Part shown: positions 45,803-62,199 of the stretch, piece after piece | Layout of the letters: every line of letters begins with the position of its first letter | How positions within the stretch are numbered: position 1 is the stretch's first letter | Source: Malus domestica | Lineage: Eukaryota > Streptophyta > Magnoliopsida > Rosales > Rosaceae | DNA: 64,000 nucleotides | Reading direction: 5' to 3' | NCBI RefSeq assembly: GCF_042453785.1 | Contig: NC_091677.1 | Span: 27,901,501 to 27,965,500 of the forward strand | Notes under the pieces: generated by a model | What the model was told of the DNA's origin: nothing | Seen by the model: the letters and a program-made list of their open reading frames with translations, nothing else | Database searches by the model: none | Translations under genes and position numbers: made by a program

Positions 45803-46782
45803 TTTGCCATTGAAGAGAGGTTTCGAAGAATAAAGATGCTAGAATCGGGATGACTCTCCATTAAAGATGACCTAAAACATTGTTAAATCTCGAAGACGAC
45901 CTTTGTTGCTTTAGGATACTGGTGATACATCACGTGTTTTTATAGAAGTTGTGAGAATTTTTTTTTTAAGTTATTAACTTTTTAACACAGTATCCCATAA
46001 TTTGTATAGTGACACGTGGTGTACCACCCCGTATACCAGTTATACTGAAAAATCTCTAGTTGCTTGAGTTATGTAAGTTTGAAATCCAGGAAGGATTCTC
46101 TTCGGATTCTTTTGGTGAGGATCTTAGGAATCCGTGAATCGTATCCGTTCGTACATCGTGCGATCAGTTGTTGTTAAGTACAGTTTGGTTTAATTTTAAA
46201 TAAAAATATTTTAAATAATTTCTAATCGTACGATGTACAATGAACGAATGTAATTTACGAATCTCTAAAACTCTCACAAAGAGCCCCCCAAAAAAAGGTT
46301 CTAGAGGAGAGTTTTGTAGCGAGGAGGGGAAAGAAACTGCACGTACAATCGGCTTATATGAAACCGAATAAAAACAAAAAGGCAAAACAAACAAATATGA
46401 CTAAGACACGTGGAGGTAGAAAAAGCAAAATGTGGAGAAAAAGCGGAAGAAAAGCAAATTGAAAGATTGACTGTGCTTAACAAACAAGTGGCTGCCTGGC
46501 GGGATTCCTGCATACAAACGTCTCCTCTCTCTCTCTTTCTCTCTGTCTTCTCCAGTTTTAGCGGCGACCCGGTAGCTTCGTGACTTCTTCCATGATTCCC
46601 ATTTCTTTCTCTCCCCCAAAAATCATCAAATTTTGAAGAAAAAGAAAGAAAATCCTGAGCTCTGCTTTTAATTTCTCTTTTTGTTTCCTCACGAGAAACC
46701 GTTTGATTACAGCAACAACAACTCATGTGACCGCCATTAAAGCTCTCTCGGCCGAGATATTTCCTAGTCTGCATTCAGCCCC
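45803..46782. other. Spacer and promoter region of the kinase gene
   Basis: 46520-46550 is CT-rich (leader-like), followed by TC-rich sequence up to the (TTC)n repeat. No other gene recognised. Confidence 0.5.
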
Positions 46783-46814
46783 CTTCTTCTTCTTCTTCTT
46801 CTTCTTCTTCATCT
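46783..46814. repeat. (TTC)n microsatellite in the kinase leader
   Basis: About ten TTC triplets, roughly 110 bases before the kinase ATG, so probably in the 5' UTR. Confidence 0.85.
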
Positions 46815-46922
46815 TCTCTGTACGCCGCACAATGAGCTACTGCGGCTGCTGCGATTTCGTTTGATCCAAACAAACCAGAAAAGGAAGGATTTTTTTGGGT
46901 GTAAATTTTGGTGTGATTGGGG

Positions 46923-49900
46923 ATGGAGAAGGAGAAGAAGAAGTATCCGATAGGACCGGATCACTACATTCTGTATGAGGAGGTCGGGCAAGGCGTCAGC
47001 GCTTCCGTACACCGTGCTCTCTGTAAGCCCTTCGAGGAGGTTGTCGCCATCAAGATCCTCGATTTCGAACGGGACAATTGCGATCTGGTACTCCCAATTT
47101 TCAATCTTTCATTTTTGTTTGTAATTTTATTTTGTTTATTTTTATGTATTAATCGGTTTCATTTGGTAATTTGATTGGTAAAAGGCCTAAGAAGGCAATG
47201 CGGACACCTTTTTGTATTTTGAATTTTTACAGTTCTGTGAAAAATTGCATAAGGCTATTGAGAACGGATTCAATTTTTACGAATAGCAGCTAATTTCAGC
47301 TTCCGTTTTCGGTTTTGGAATTTGAATTGTATTGGTACTTAGAGAAGTTCATGTGGTGTTGCTACTGTTTATAATTTTTTAGAATACGGACATTTAGTTC
47401 CGGTTTTATTGATATTTTTCATGACCCCATTCGAAATTACTCTAGCTATCAAATGTTTTTTGCTTAGATTGTTCAATCCCATGATTTTTGTTTCCATGGT
47501 GGTATTGGTTTTTGAGCATTGTCTTGTGTATTCTTGCTTTCTACAGAACAACATTTATCGGGAAGCGCAAACAATGTTCCTCGTCGACCATGCTAATGTC
47601 CTCAGATCGCATTGTTCCTTTGTTAGTGATCATAATCTGTGGGTTGTCATGCCATTCATGGCTGGGGGTTCTTGTCTTCACATTTTGAAGGCAGCATACC
47701 CAGATGGTTTTGAGGAAGTTGTTATAGCCACCATATTACGTGAGAGTTTGAAAGGTTTAGAGTATCTTCATCATCATGGCCACATTCATCGAGATGTCAA
47801 AGTAAGTATGTTAACATTCAGCATCATTCAAATATTTTTATGTTGCGTCGCAGGCCTAGATGGACAAATCAGCAAATTGTTTCTTTGTTGTATTGTCTTG
47901 ATCTTGTTATATTTTTTAGGGTATGGTAACTAGTTTTAATAATACTGTCATTTGACTGTCTGTGTACTGTATTCACGGTTAAAATCTCGTATCTGAAGAC
48001 GGTCACCCTTTTTTTTTTCCACTTAAATATCCTTTCACTCTTTAAGACTTTTCATCCAAAACTTTTATGGTCATTTTACAACTGGATCAGTGTTGTCCAA
48101 AAGTCACTTACAATAATTTGTAGGTTGCTTGAGTCATGTCAAACAGAGCCTTTCCAATCGAAAACACATTCTTGATCCCTCTTACCCCATATTCAGTAGG
48201 GTAGTGAGTCTAGTGACAATTCTTATGCATAAATATTTCACTTCTGTACATTCTGTGGAATTGCATGTTTGCTATATACTGGAATACTCGGACTGGCAAC
48301 AACTATTGTTTTTATTTATTTAGTGCATTTATAATACAGTTGGGCACCTTTAATTCCTTTACTCTTCTTTGTCTTACAAATACTTCTTATAGGCTGGAAA
48401 TATTCTCATTGACTCACGTGGGGCAATCAAGCTTGGAGACTTCGGTGTTTCTGCTTGCCTTTTTGATTCAGGTGATAGGCAGCGTATGAGAAATACATTT
48501 GTGGGAACGCCTTGCTGGTATGCTATTTTTAACATTTAGCTAAGAAAATTAATTTTTACCATCCAAATAGCATAAGCTTGATTCCTCAGTCTTACTTTTC
48601 TTATTACTTTGTGTTGTTTAATCAACAAGTTTTATATCTTTGTCTTGTAGGATGGCACCAGAGGTTATGGAGCAATTACATGGTTATGATTTCAAGTGAG
48701 TTTGTTCTTTGTAAACTTATTGCTATCTTTTCTGCTTCTTTTTATGAAAACAAAATTCTTAAGCATCATGGAGTTAATATTTGGTTGTCATATTCGTGCA
48801 GGGCGGATATCTGGTCTTTTGGTATAACTGCATTGGAGCTTGCCCATGGTCATGCTCCTTTCTCAAAGTATCCTCCAATGAAGGTGTATATCAAATGACA
48901 CTGTATCCTTTTGTGAGCAACTTTTCGATCATTTATCAGATCATTGAACATATTGCAAATCTTATATTTTTATAGGTACTGCTGATGACCTTGCAAAATG
49001 CACCACCTGGTCTTGATTATGAAAGGGATAGGAAGTTTTCTAAGGTATGACAATAATTTGTATTGAGTTTTCCTCCGATATTATAGTTTTCACACCTCTG
49101 ATATTGTAGTTTTCACAAGGAAATGCCTTTTTCTTTTTCTTCAGTCCTTTAAGCAGATGATTGCTAGTTGCTTGGTAAAGGATCCTTCAAAACGACCTTC
49201 TGCTAAGAAGTTGTTGAAGCATTCCTTCTTCAAGCAAGCTCGGTCGAATGATTATATCTCAAGAACACTTCTGGAGGGCCTGCCTGTTCTTGGTGATCGC
49301 ATCAAGGAGTTAAAGGTAGCAAGTCATATACGACTCTTAACACTTATTCATTTTCATGCTATAGTTATGGGTTTTATATACTTAACATCCCATGTTTATC
49401 CTATGATAGCGAAAGGAAGAGTATATGCTTGCACAAAAGAAGATGCCAGATGGACAAATGGAGGAACTATCACAGGCAGGAATCTTCTCTCTTTAATCAA
49501 TAAGAATGTTGCTGATATTTTGATAAAAAAAAAACTGGTACTGTGATTATTCTGTTTTGTTTTGCTTGCTTTTATTAAGATAAGATACTTAATGAAGGTC
49601 ACTTAAAATCATGCATTCAATAAATCTTTATTACCGCAAGTAAATTGGTTTGCAGTATAAAGTCAGTAAAATTTTTCATTGCTTAGATTTACATTTTAGG
49701 TTAGATACCATTAGAACATACCATTTCGTTCTAAACAGAATCTTAGGAAAGATGAGGCATTTGTCAGCTGAAAATTGTAGGAAGTATCTGATAGGGTGTG
49801 GAGTAGCGACTAAGAGAAGCTACTCTCATCAGATACTCATCGGTTACCATGGGAAATGTAATGAAGGATCCACAACCCATAACCAGCATTGCCTTCATTA

Positions 49901-52900
49901 TAATCTTTGCATTGCCTCATTAATCTAGTTGCGTGGTGAATCATTGATGACATCACTTCTTCCGTATTCTTTTTAATTCACAAAATCTATTCATTATTTT
50001 ATCTGAACCTGGATGAAATTTCCTGTTCTGTCTCTACCGACAAATGGAATGGAGACATAAGATACAATATGATCTTCCTATCATAGGGGCTAGTTTCACC
50101 CCATAATGGCAATGTGAAGGTGCAACTCTCCCCCTAAATTGGTGTTCGATTTTACCACGCCCCAATATCGATTCTCGAATAAACATTCATATGGTAAATG
50201 TATATTTCATTTAGTAGTAACTATAACTGTTAACAGATGCTATTTTCCTTTCTGACATATTTATATTCCTAAAAAGCTTCGATAATTAAATCTTGTACAG
50301 ACAAATCCAGTTTGCTCTGTAATTTTCTATTGTTTTGTGGTAATGGGTTCCAGTTGATCCTGCTTTTTGTTTCTTTTTGGCCCTTAAATCTATTAAATCT
50401 ACTGATTTAAACCCGCAAAAGGATCAATGGAGCTAGGATTTTTGATATTTAAGAATCCTTAGTTTTTTACTTATTAATTAGTTCTCATTTTAAAAAGTTA
50501 TATTGCAGAATGAATATAAAAGAGGAATTAGTGGTTGGAACTTCAATCTTGACGACATGAAGGCTCAAGCTTCCCTGGTAATTGTCCATCTTGAATCTTC
50601 ACATATTTTTATTTATATGATTCCTAAAAAAAATATAATGATGGTCTAAAATATGATATTTTCATTTTATTGTCAGAAGCAACAAAAATTCATTTCTTTC
50701 TTGATATACGTTTTCTTTCTATCAGATTCAGGATGTTGATGACCCTGTACCTGATAACAATCAGACAGGGAGTTCGACTTCTCTGTCTGCTCTTGATGTG
50801 CAACAAAAGCCATCACTATGTCGAAACTTAGAACCAGTTGCAGATATGGTATTTATCAAATTGGCTGGACATTTATGGTAGTTTGAAGCACTTGCATACA
50901 TATCATAATAGCTGTTTCTGGTTACTCATGGATTAATGTTTCACAGGAAGACAATGATGTGACTCGGAACCAACAAGCTACTGCATACATTAACACAGCT
51001 TTATACGATGCCAAGTATTTCATCTGTGATATCTGTTTTTAATATGTGTTGCTAATATTTAGCTCTACTTTTTCAAGTCTTGATTCCCATAACACAAAAA
51101 AGGTGTTGTATAAATGATTAATACCTGTAGATCCATATTTTGATTATTTATGTTGTAGCACTTTTTATCTACCAGGTTTAGAAGTGACAAATCTGATGAT
51201 GATTCTAGCATTGCCAGTCCTAGCCATGAACCACATACTTCACCTCGTCATGATGATCGTACTGAACGGGGTGAAAATCCCAATGTAGATAATATCGGGA
51301 AACTTATGGAGGCGACAGCTTTGAATTCTCAACATAAAGGGCAGTGCTCATCAGGCAGCAGTGGTTTACCAGAAGTTACTGATCCTCTTATTAAAGGAGA
51401 CAGGTATGCCATTTAATTGACACTATAATGTCTCTGACTGAATCAGTTAGCCTTTACTCTTGTGATTAGCATATCATGGTTCCTACAAGATAGTTCCAGG
51501 GAGAAAAATAACTTGTCCATACTCCATTCTTTTTTTCTGGATTCCTGGTGAAATTGGTCCGACATGGCCGTTCAGTGGACATTTACATGTGGCAAACGTG
51601 AGAATTATCCTGATAAACTAGACACATGAATAAATCAGAAATTCAATAAAAAATGGAGGTCATCAAGTGGAACAAAGTGATATGAAATGTATGCATGGAA
51701 GGACTCTGTAAACTTCCTAATTTACAATATTTCACAAGTTCTCTATAGAACTATATAGCTTTACTTTACTTTGAAATCCAAACTCCATTTGAAGTTTCCC
51801 CTATGGTTTTGGAGTTGTAGCAGATTGGTTAAGCCGTCTTCAGACTAAATTTCCAAGATGAACATGATTGTTGATATCAACTCCAGTTTTAATTGACTGT
51901 TTACCATGCATTTGTGAACCAAGTGTCATATTGTCTGATGTGCCATTTATAATTTAGAATTTCACGACTTGAAATCTGTTAACAGAAGAAGAATGCTAAT
52001 GTAACTTAAGATCATCATTTTCTTGTGTCAATTGTGATGTTTGATAGAGTTCTGTTAATAATAAACTGGTAAGTAATGGAAGGAAATACAAAAAAAACTT
52101 AAAGGAACTATTGAGATAAAAGATATGTTTTTTTTCCCTCTTTGTGTGACAAAGTTCTTACTAATGATGCAACGCAAGAAAGTTCTGTTTTCTTTGATTT
52201 TTCCAGAGAAATGTCCAGAATCCAGATTATTGGTAAGTGGGTTTTAGGTCCAGAATCCAGGTTCTTGGTAAGTGGGTTTTAGGTTTGTGGAAAAAATAAA
52301 TTTGTTAGCATGCGGATATGATATTTGGGTTTCCAATCTCTGCTGTCTTACTAGGTAACTGTCTTAGCCCAAAAGAAGCAATACAATATGAAACTAACTC
52401 TTAACCAAATATAATGCGTCATAAAACACAGCATTGAAGTTCCTGGGGAAAATTCTCCTAAGAAAAAAAATACTCTTCAATTTCATACATGATGAAAACT
52501 CATCTATTATTTAACTAGCAGCAGTAGCTCATTCTTCATATCTGTTTGTCTGCTTAGTGTTTGTTTCAGACTGAAGTTATGATTATTCTCGATGAACTTC
52601 ACTTTGAATTTTCAATTTTCCATGGTATTTCTTTTCGTTTTTTCTTCTTTTTGTCTTTGCCGAAGTTAACTTAAATTACTGGAATCTCCAGTGATAAATT
52701 GCAAAATCATCAGCCCCAAAGTAATTCAAAGGAAAATGCGGCAGTAGTTCCACAACTAGCAGATGATGTACTTACTGAAGTTCCTCCTAAAGCATCTAAG
52801 TCACCAGGCATGTTCTGATATTATAGCTGTCCCTGGATTTATTGATCGTTGTCTCCATGAAAAACAATTTCTCCTTTTTTTTGGACTTCATCTATGTGTG

Positions 52901-55900
52901 TGTGTGTGCGCATGTGTGTGGTCAAGTAATTGATGCTCAGTTTATAGGTCAGATATGGGTGAAGACGCATAGTGGATGAGCTGCATCTTGGTCCAATAAT
53001 TAAGAATAGGTCCAAAATTTTATCATGATATAATGAATTTGAGGGAAATGATTTTAGAGGAAATTTCCTTTCTGAGACAGAAAGAGAGTTTCTTGGGAGA
53101 TGGAGGGGGAGGGAGATAGAAATAACATAAAGAGGGATGCTAGGGGATGGAAGGCTTGTTAAGGGAAACTTAATTGGGTTGGAGGTGATAGGTTTTGTTA
53201 TTTGTTCGTTCTTGAGAGGATGTATTTAAGTGGAGGTTTTGAAGGCCTATTGGCTTGGTGGCCAATAGATTTTTTGTTGTTGAGAAAGTGGACTTGGTTC
53301 TTTAACCTGCGAGGAATCCCTTTTCAGGCTCTTGAGTAGGAGTGATTGCTTATATGTTGTAAGGTATTGCCAGGGCCTGATTGTCCTATGGTTTCCTTTT
53401 GCAATATGATGAAGGAAGGTTCTCTTTTTGTGATATGATGGAGGAAGGTGTTATGGTGTGAGGAACTTTGTAATAAATTGGTGGTAAATGTAGATTAGTG
53501 AAGGTTAGTGATAGCAACCTGCCAGTTTGGTTTCAGGTATTTCTAAAGTATTAGTTTATGATCTGTCGTATCCATGGTGAGAGGTTTTGGTGATTAAGTT
53601 TAGATGCTCTTGTAACTACATTGAGAGGGAGACGTGCTTCTTGTGGCCAATAAAGTGGTGGAAGATTATAGAAGGTCAGAGAATGCGGGACTGCATTAGA
53701 TTGTGTTGAGGAAAAGGCTTTAAGAATGTTAAGCATTTAATTAAAGATCATAGACAAGAATCATGTTTTTTCCTGATCTCAGGTAAACTCTGCCGTATTA
53801 ACTGATGAAGTTATTCATGCAGCTCACAGTGGTGAACTCGATGAGAAAGCAAAGGCACCAGTTGTACAGCAGAAAGGACGTTTTAAAGTCACATCTGAGA
53901 ATCATGACTCAGAAAAGGTGGGTTTTATAATGCTGGGTTTAGTGTTTTCTTCATGTGAACTCTGTGGACAACTTATCTTTTCTTTCAGGTGGTTCCGGCT
54001 CCTATTCTGCAAAAGAGTCACAGCTTGCAGGTTTGTAGTTCTGAGGTTAGCACAATTGTGCCAAAGTGCCTATTTAATTTTTTCTGCTAGCCTCTTGTCT
54101 GAGAATTCAGTTACCTTACCTGCATTAGTAGATATAAGATATTTGAGAAAACTTTACATGACACATCTATCAAGGTGTCATTTTTGTAAGTCCTTTGTTT
54201 AGTGTCTTTATGGTGCATTAGTAGTGTTTAAGTAGTGGCATTCTTGTTCTCAAGTAGTTCATTGGTACTTTGAAGGTCCCTTGTTTATTGTCCTTGACTC
54301 CTTGTATTACATTTTTAACAATTGAGTCTGATGTTCCTTGGTATTTTGAAATTCCTCATCCAAACATAGGGTTATTGAAAGTTCCTAGTCATTCAGAAAA
54401 CCCTTGGTGGCTAGAAGTGGAAAGACAAAGCTTTCTGAAAATATCATTAGTGATAAATCGATCATACTGACCGTTTTGATCATAGAATGCTAGGCATGCC
54501 TCAACTACTCAGGTTTCTAGATATTGTTTTGATTTATTAAAAGCATCATCACGCTTAGCATTTAGAGTTGAGTATAATCTCACTTGTCAAATGACTTGAT
54601 GGTAATTGCATCCAAAAACCTTTGATAAACGATTAAAAGACATAAGCTTGTTTTCACATGAATGTAATTCTCTAATGGTTTACTCTGTCAAGAATCAAAT
54701 ATTAACATTCCATAAAAGAAACGAAAACTATAAAACGGTACCTTGGACTGATTTTTTTGGTCTTAAGATTTCATGAATTGATTGCATGTTTCTCTGAGTC
54801 TCTGTTTTCCTTTGTGAGACAATACTTAATTTTTTTAGTATGGTTGTCACGTAATGTCGGCCTTCACAACACTTTAGGAAATAATCTGCAGTATCAGTTT
54901 TTTGACTTTATTATTTCGGACCTAGGTCCAGCCAGGAATTCTTTAGAGATATGTACAGAAACTTATGGCATGTTTACTTACACGGAATGGGTATTGGAAT
55001 TATTACCAATTCTTGATTTAACGGAGTTTACTAAAACATGGGCGTTGGAATCATTGAAATTCCTGATTTCACCACGTGTTACTAGCACACATGGAATTAA
55101 AAGATGGTTTCCTTATTAATATCCGTAATCCAATACCTGAAAAACCAAGAATCCTATCATCTCTGGGTGCTTGTTGATCCCATTCCCATTCCTTCTTTCC
55201 CTTCCTCGATGCTTGGTGACTTGTACGGCTATGAAAACATCTTGTCAGATATATTGTGAATTTATATCTTAAGCGCATAAGATTATATTTATTAACTTTT
55301 ACTAAATGTCTTACGGCACTTTTACTGGTTATGTAGGTGATTAGCTTCAATCCTGCAAATCCTCTACAATCAGCTCTTCCATCACCCCTACCATCACCTC
55401 TAACATCACCTTCTGATGCTACCGCACCAGCTCTTTCTGGCTACTCTCTTTTTCCAATGTTAAACTCTATTTTGCAGACAAATATTATTCAGAGGGTATG
55501 TGTTGGCAAATACTTTTCGCTTATTTATGTTTCATATATGATAGTAATTTATTCGTCATTTCTTCTTAACAGGAGAGTATTTTAAGTATAATGAAGCAAG
55601 TTGCTAATGGCGATTTCACAGGTTCAAGCAATTATTGCTCTTTCAGTTTTAGAATTTTATTCAATTTAGATGATCCTAACGTGTTGTTGTAAAACCTTAC
55701 TCCAGCCAACCGTGCAAGTGATGTAGGATCCACCCAGGCTACTAATGGTTTGGAGAAATCATTGGTATGTTATAAAGAGTTTAATGTGTATGCTATGCCT
55801 TCCAAACAAACTATTCCGGCTCCAAATTCAGTTGCTATTTTATCAAGTTTCCATCTATTCTTAGGATAAGTTGCCAATAGATTCATAAAAAAAAAAAAGA

Positions 55901-56871
55901 AAAAAAAGGTCGTACCCAGTGCACAAGGCTCCGGCTTTACGCAGGGTCTGGGAGAGGTGAATGTCGGCTAGCCTTACCCCCATTTATGGAGAGGATGCTC
56001 CCAAGTCTCGAACCCGAGACCTACCGCTCATGGGCGAAGGCACTTGCCATCGCACCAAGTCCGACCTCTTTGCCAATAGATTCATAGAATACTAAATTTC
56101 ATATAACCAATAAGATAAATGTATATGGTTTATTCTTATTCTTTTAAGGTGACATAAGGAAAATGAGCAAGTACGAATGTCAAGAATGAGTTGAACTAGA
56201 ACTAGTTTGACAATATGACATAGCACTAAAAATTCGAAATGCTGATGGTCTCGCTCTGTAGAGTGCTATATGTTTTGTAATGTTGGGGGCAATCGGGTCA
56301 ATGAACTTTCACAATTACATTTGAAAGTTAGCAAAAATGTTTGAGGTTCTAAAATGTATTATAATTATGTCAAAAGTTCACCCTCTGTAAGTTCAACTTT
56401 CTCATTCTTAGATACCACAGATAGCTTAGAATCTTCGGCTTTGTGTTTGCTCCATGCCTCTGAAATGTTGCTAGCTATGGAATTGCAAGTCCACACATGA
56501 TTCTAAGTTGTTGGCAGTATGATAAAGATACTAGTGAAAAATTTGCTTTCGAATGAGAAACCTTCTGCTTAGGCTGATATGCCGTTGCTATTAGTCTTTT
56601 ATGAGTTTACTTTTAAAGTGTTGGGTGATTTTTTTCATAAACATAAAGTGGCATGTCTGTTCTTGCAGCCTCAAGCAGCTCGAGAGAGGGAAACCGAGTT
56701 ACTCAATGAAATAACTGAGCTGCAGAGGAGGTAAAAATAGCAACCAATACACGCCATGCCTAATTATTATGTTTATTTTGCTAGTAATCTTAGACTTTTT
56801 TTTTTTTTGGCATATATAGGCTCATGGCTGCGCAAGATGAGCTTCAAAAGTTGAAAGTAGATACTGCTTAA
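46923..56871 (+). CDS. GCK/STE20-type serine/threonine kinase, BLUS1/FRAY-like group
   Basis: Twenty exons: 46923-47087, 47547-47801, 48393-48517, 48651-48695, 48802-48883, 48976-49044, 49145-49315, 49410-49475, 50509-50577, 50726-50848, 50947-51014, 51176-51403, 52692-52807, 53823-53917, 53989-54030, 55337-55495, 55573-55621, 55706-55764, 56669-56730 and 56820-56871. These sum to 2100 bases, 699 residues. The kinase domain (about 14-274) has the glycine loop [12 protein letters not shown] lysine 44, HRDVK 136-140, DFG 156-158 and APE 184-186, so it should be active. The linker is S/P-rich. A conserved GRFKVTSEN block lies near residue 545 and a coiled coil (663-699) ends the protein. The family resembles OSR1/SPAK kinases and plant BLUS1, which acts in blue-light stomatal opening; this member's role is unknown. 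Introns 8 and 13 appear to use GC donors. A SINE lies in intron 18. Confidence 0.92.
55888..56069 (-). mobile_element. tRNA-derived SINE in a kinase intron, complete
   Basis: Same family as 11532-11693. The reverse-strand element has its B box (GGTTCGAGACT) at 56014-56004 and ends in a long T-rich tail, seen as an A run at 55888-55907 on the forward strand. The 17-mer TTGCCAATAGATTCATA is repeated perfectly at 55871-55887 and 56070-56086. The perfect duplication and long tail suggest a fairly recent insertion. It is antisense to the kinase gene. Confidence 0.9.
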
Positions 56872-58050
56872 AACTCAGGTTATTATCTGATATCCTACTG
56901 CTCAAGTTTTCGTTACGGATATCAGATTCTAACATACCAGTTTCAGGTGTGATTTCATTATCCAACCGGCGCTTGGATGACGTACGGAAGTTCTTCGAAC
57001 GCGACAATAGTGACAAATCTACAAAGAAGGAAAAAGAATTTGACTGACGGTGTATCGTTAAAGATAAGAAGCTAAGTTTACTTGTTAAGGTGATGATAAA
57101 ATTATTTTTATAGGTTTCCAACTAATCCAGCTTCAGTAATAAATTAGTCCGGTTATTTTCTTCATGCTCTGCTTGCAATTTGTATATATAGATTTAGTTC
57201 TGTCTGCCATATTTCTGCTCAACGCTCTGCATTTGTTTTTCCCTCATTATTTATTTAATTTATTTTTATTGAAGTTAATCCTGCGTCTTCTTCCTAACTG
57301 CCGTTGTGCTATGTCTGTAATAAGTATTTTCTACCTCCACCTCTGAAAGTAATCGTTCATCGTTGCTCGACTCGACTTCTGAAAGTAACCGTTCATCTCC
57401 GCTCGCTATGCGCGAGGATTAAATTGACCCGAAAACATGTTTGATTTTGTGAATTAACGTATCGAGTACTTCGATTGTGAACTAGTGTATTGTTTTTAGT
57501 ACTTTAGGGAATGGAAAGATGCATGTAATGTATTGTTTAGGGTTTAAGGAGGTAGACAACATTGCAACGGACTTGTAGTTTAAGTGGTCACGTGAGCTAC
57601 TATGTCGGAATCTCGCACCATGGCTAGCCACGACCTTAATAACTGTCATTGTATTTTAAAAAACCACTAAAATGACATTTGATTTAGTGGTCAAGTGTTT
57701 TGGATTTGAGTAATTTTTTTTTTGGCAATGACGTTAGAGAAAATACACACTAAACGTTTCAACCACAAAAATATTTTGCAAAGTTAGCTTCATATGGGCT
57801 CCTCTCTTTTAAGTGATTTAAAATTAAAAATTTGAAACAACATTCTATCCTAACAAGAAAAGGAGTTTATTTAATAAAAAAAAAAAGTTAGATTAGGAGA
57901 CATTTACCTTATTGTTTGTTTGTTTTTTAAACAAATTACGGTAATTACCTTTCCTGTTTAGGAAACCTTTCCTAATTAACAAAAGACGAACCAGAGACGC
58001 ATTAGGAAACCTTTTCCTATTACGACAAGGAGGAGGAGTTGCCACCCTCC
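56872..58050. other. Kinase 3' flank and CDC48-copy upstream region
   Basis: 56872-57200 is probably the kinase 3' UTR. Two similar 40-base segments (CTTCTGAAAGTAA.CGTTCATC) lie at about 57340-57400. No gene recognised. Confidence 0.5.
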
Positions 58051-58053
58051 ACT

Positions 58054-60615
<2,562 letters not shown>

Positions 60616-60618
60616 TAA

Positions 60619-61719
<1,101 letters not shown>

Positions 61720-61722
61720 TAA

Positions 61723-62067
<345 letters not shown>

Positions 62068-62199
62068 TAGACATTGCAGCAGTCAAGAGGGTTTGGAACG
62101 GAGTTCAGGTTCGTAGGCAGTGCTTCTGGGGGAGGTGCTGCATACGACTCTGTTGCAACAGCTGCTTCAGGGGCTCATGAAGATGACCTTTACAATTAG

